From UBA1181 sp045617845 (GTDB lineage Bacteria; Bacteroidota; Bacteroidia; Bacteroidales; Paludibacteraceae): 64,000 bases of DNA. Both the position numbers and the translations under genes were made by a program. Within the stretch, counting starts at the first letter, position 1. Every line of letters starts with the position of its first letter. This document shows, piece after piece, positions 63,518 to 64,000 of the stretch. The stretch is taken from NCBI GenBank assembly GCA_045617845.1, contig JAZLJL010000105.1, positions 1 to 64,000 of the forward strand. The letters run 5' to 3'. A model generated the notes under the pieces. It saw nothing but the letters and a program-made list of their open reading frames with translations. It was not told the DNA's origin and searched no databases.

Positions 63518-64000
63518 TCAGCACCCCAGCAACACGGTCGACATCAGCACCGCAAAGAGCAACATATTCCTTGACGTCTCCCCAATCAAAGCATTCAGCA
63601 AGATCGGTTGCTCAATCTTACGAATTTTATTCCATGTCAAGCCATGCAAAACGACATAAGGCAAAACAAGCAAACACCAGCAAGGCGAAACGTCAAGCAC
63701 GCAATAAGTCACAACAGAAAGGATGGCGGCAGCCAAGCCAGAGCCAAGATAGAGATAGAGGCCGAACCTCTTACCCAACAGCACCACAATCGTGCGCTTA
63801 CCAGACTTAGCGTCGTTCTCCACATCACGGTAATTATTCAAGACCAGCAACACGTTAACCGCCAAACCAGTGGCGATGCCCTCCAACGTCAGTGGCAAAG
63901 GCCATGCGAGAATCTGCACGTAAGCGGTAAACCCCACGGCGACCAATCCGAAGAAAAGGACCACCGCCACATCGCCCAACCCATTATAAGCCAAAGGGAA
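63518..64000 (-). CDS. menA: 1,4-dihydroxy-2-naphthoate polyprenyltransferase, C-terminal part at window edge
   Basis: The last 160 residues of a UbiA-family membrane prenyltransferase; the frame is open through the right end of the window. It shows PLAYNGLGDVAVVLFFG and the second Asp-rich motif NNYRDVENDAKSGKRTIVVLLGKRF, which is specific for MenA-type members of menaquinone synthesis. Four or five hydrophobic helices follow. The true start lies outside the window. Confidence 0.88.
   Translation of the reverse strand, partial: FPLAYNGLGDVAVVLFFGLVAVGFTAYVQILAWPLPLTLEGIATGLAVNVLLVLNNYRDVENDAKSGKRTIVVLLGKRFGLYLYLGSGLAAAILSVVTYCVLDVSPCWCLLVLPYVVLHGLTWNKIRKIEQPILLNALIGETSRNMLLFAVLMSTVLLGC

Overview
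The window is a chromosomal segment of a member of the phylum Bacteroidota, most likely order Bacteroidales. The evidence is a SusC/SusD pair with a surface glycan-binding lipoprotein, a type IX secretion core (porP-gldK-gldL-gldM-gldN), a protein with a type IX C-terminal sorting domain, OstA-like and TonB-family envelope proteins, and repeated promoters of the Bacteroidales form TTTG-N19/20-TAnnTTTG with few Shine-Dalgarno sites. I do not place it below order level.

Layout. 1-3290 is an accessory strip next to the 3' end of guaA. It holds the start of an IS3-family transposase, a KilA-N protein, a DUF3791-DUF3990-DUF3791 operon that looks like a toxin-antitoxin locus, and a polyvalent-protein-type kinase gene interrupted by one in-frame TAG. 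All genes lie on the minus strand. Between them sit two inverted-repeat elements whose arms (19 and 31 nt) are identical but whose centres differ in sequence and length, and a third, diverged and rearranged set of arms lies at the right edge. This resembles a gene-cassette array and is the most novel part of the window. 3295-8893 holds guaA, aroK, a TonB-like protein and a topoisomerase IV subunit A. 8991-9072 is tRNA-Leu. 9179-19957 holds a SusC-SusD-SGBP set without enzymes, plus a 1292-residue secreted protein with about 17 InlB/Listeria-Bacteroides repeats.

20110-24239 is central carbon metabolism: an acetate/succinate CoA-transferase, a ROK glucokinase and a FucP/GluP-type sugar permease. 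24283-32435 is a compact five-gene envelope operon (two large parvulin-type chaperones, a parvulin-like lipoprotein, an OstA-like protein and a TonB-dependent receptor). rplS and leuS follow, then the type IX secretion cluster (35895-41760). 41909-46182 holds a DUF2795 gene, a degenerate methyltransferase-like gene, efp, tyrS, tRNA-Gln, a small secreted protein and tRNA-Gly. 46310-49075 is metH without its reactivation domain, followed by an unrecognised acidic protein.

49996-58968 is dominated by surface-glycan genes (two GT2, a GT4, a TagB/TagF-like transferase, a YfhO-like membrane protein and tandem VanZ-like proteins) with trpS between. The window ends with penicillin-binding protein 1C, typA/bipA and the C-terminal part of menA. 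Most genes are on the minus strand. Outside the first 3.3 kb the content is ordinary core genome. No stretch longer than 300 bases lacks an annotated feature.
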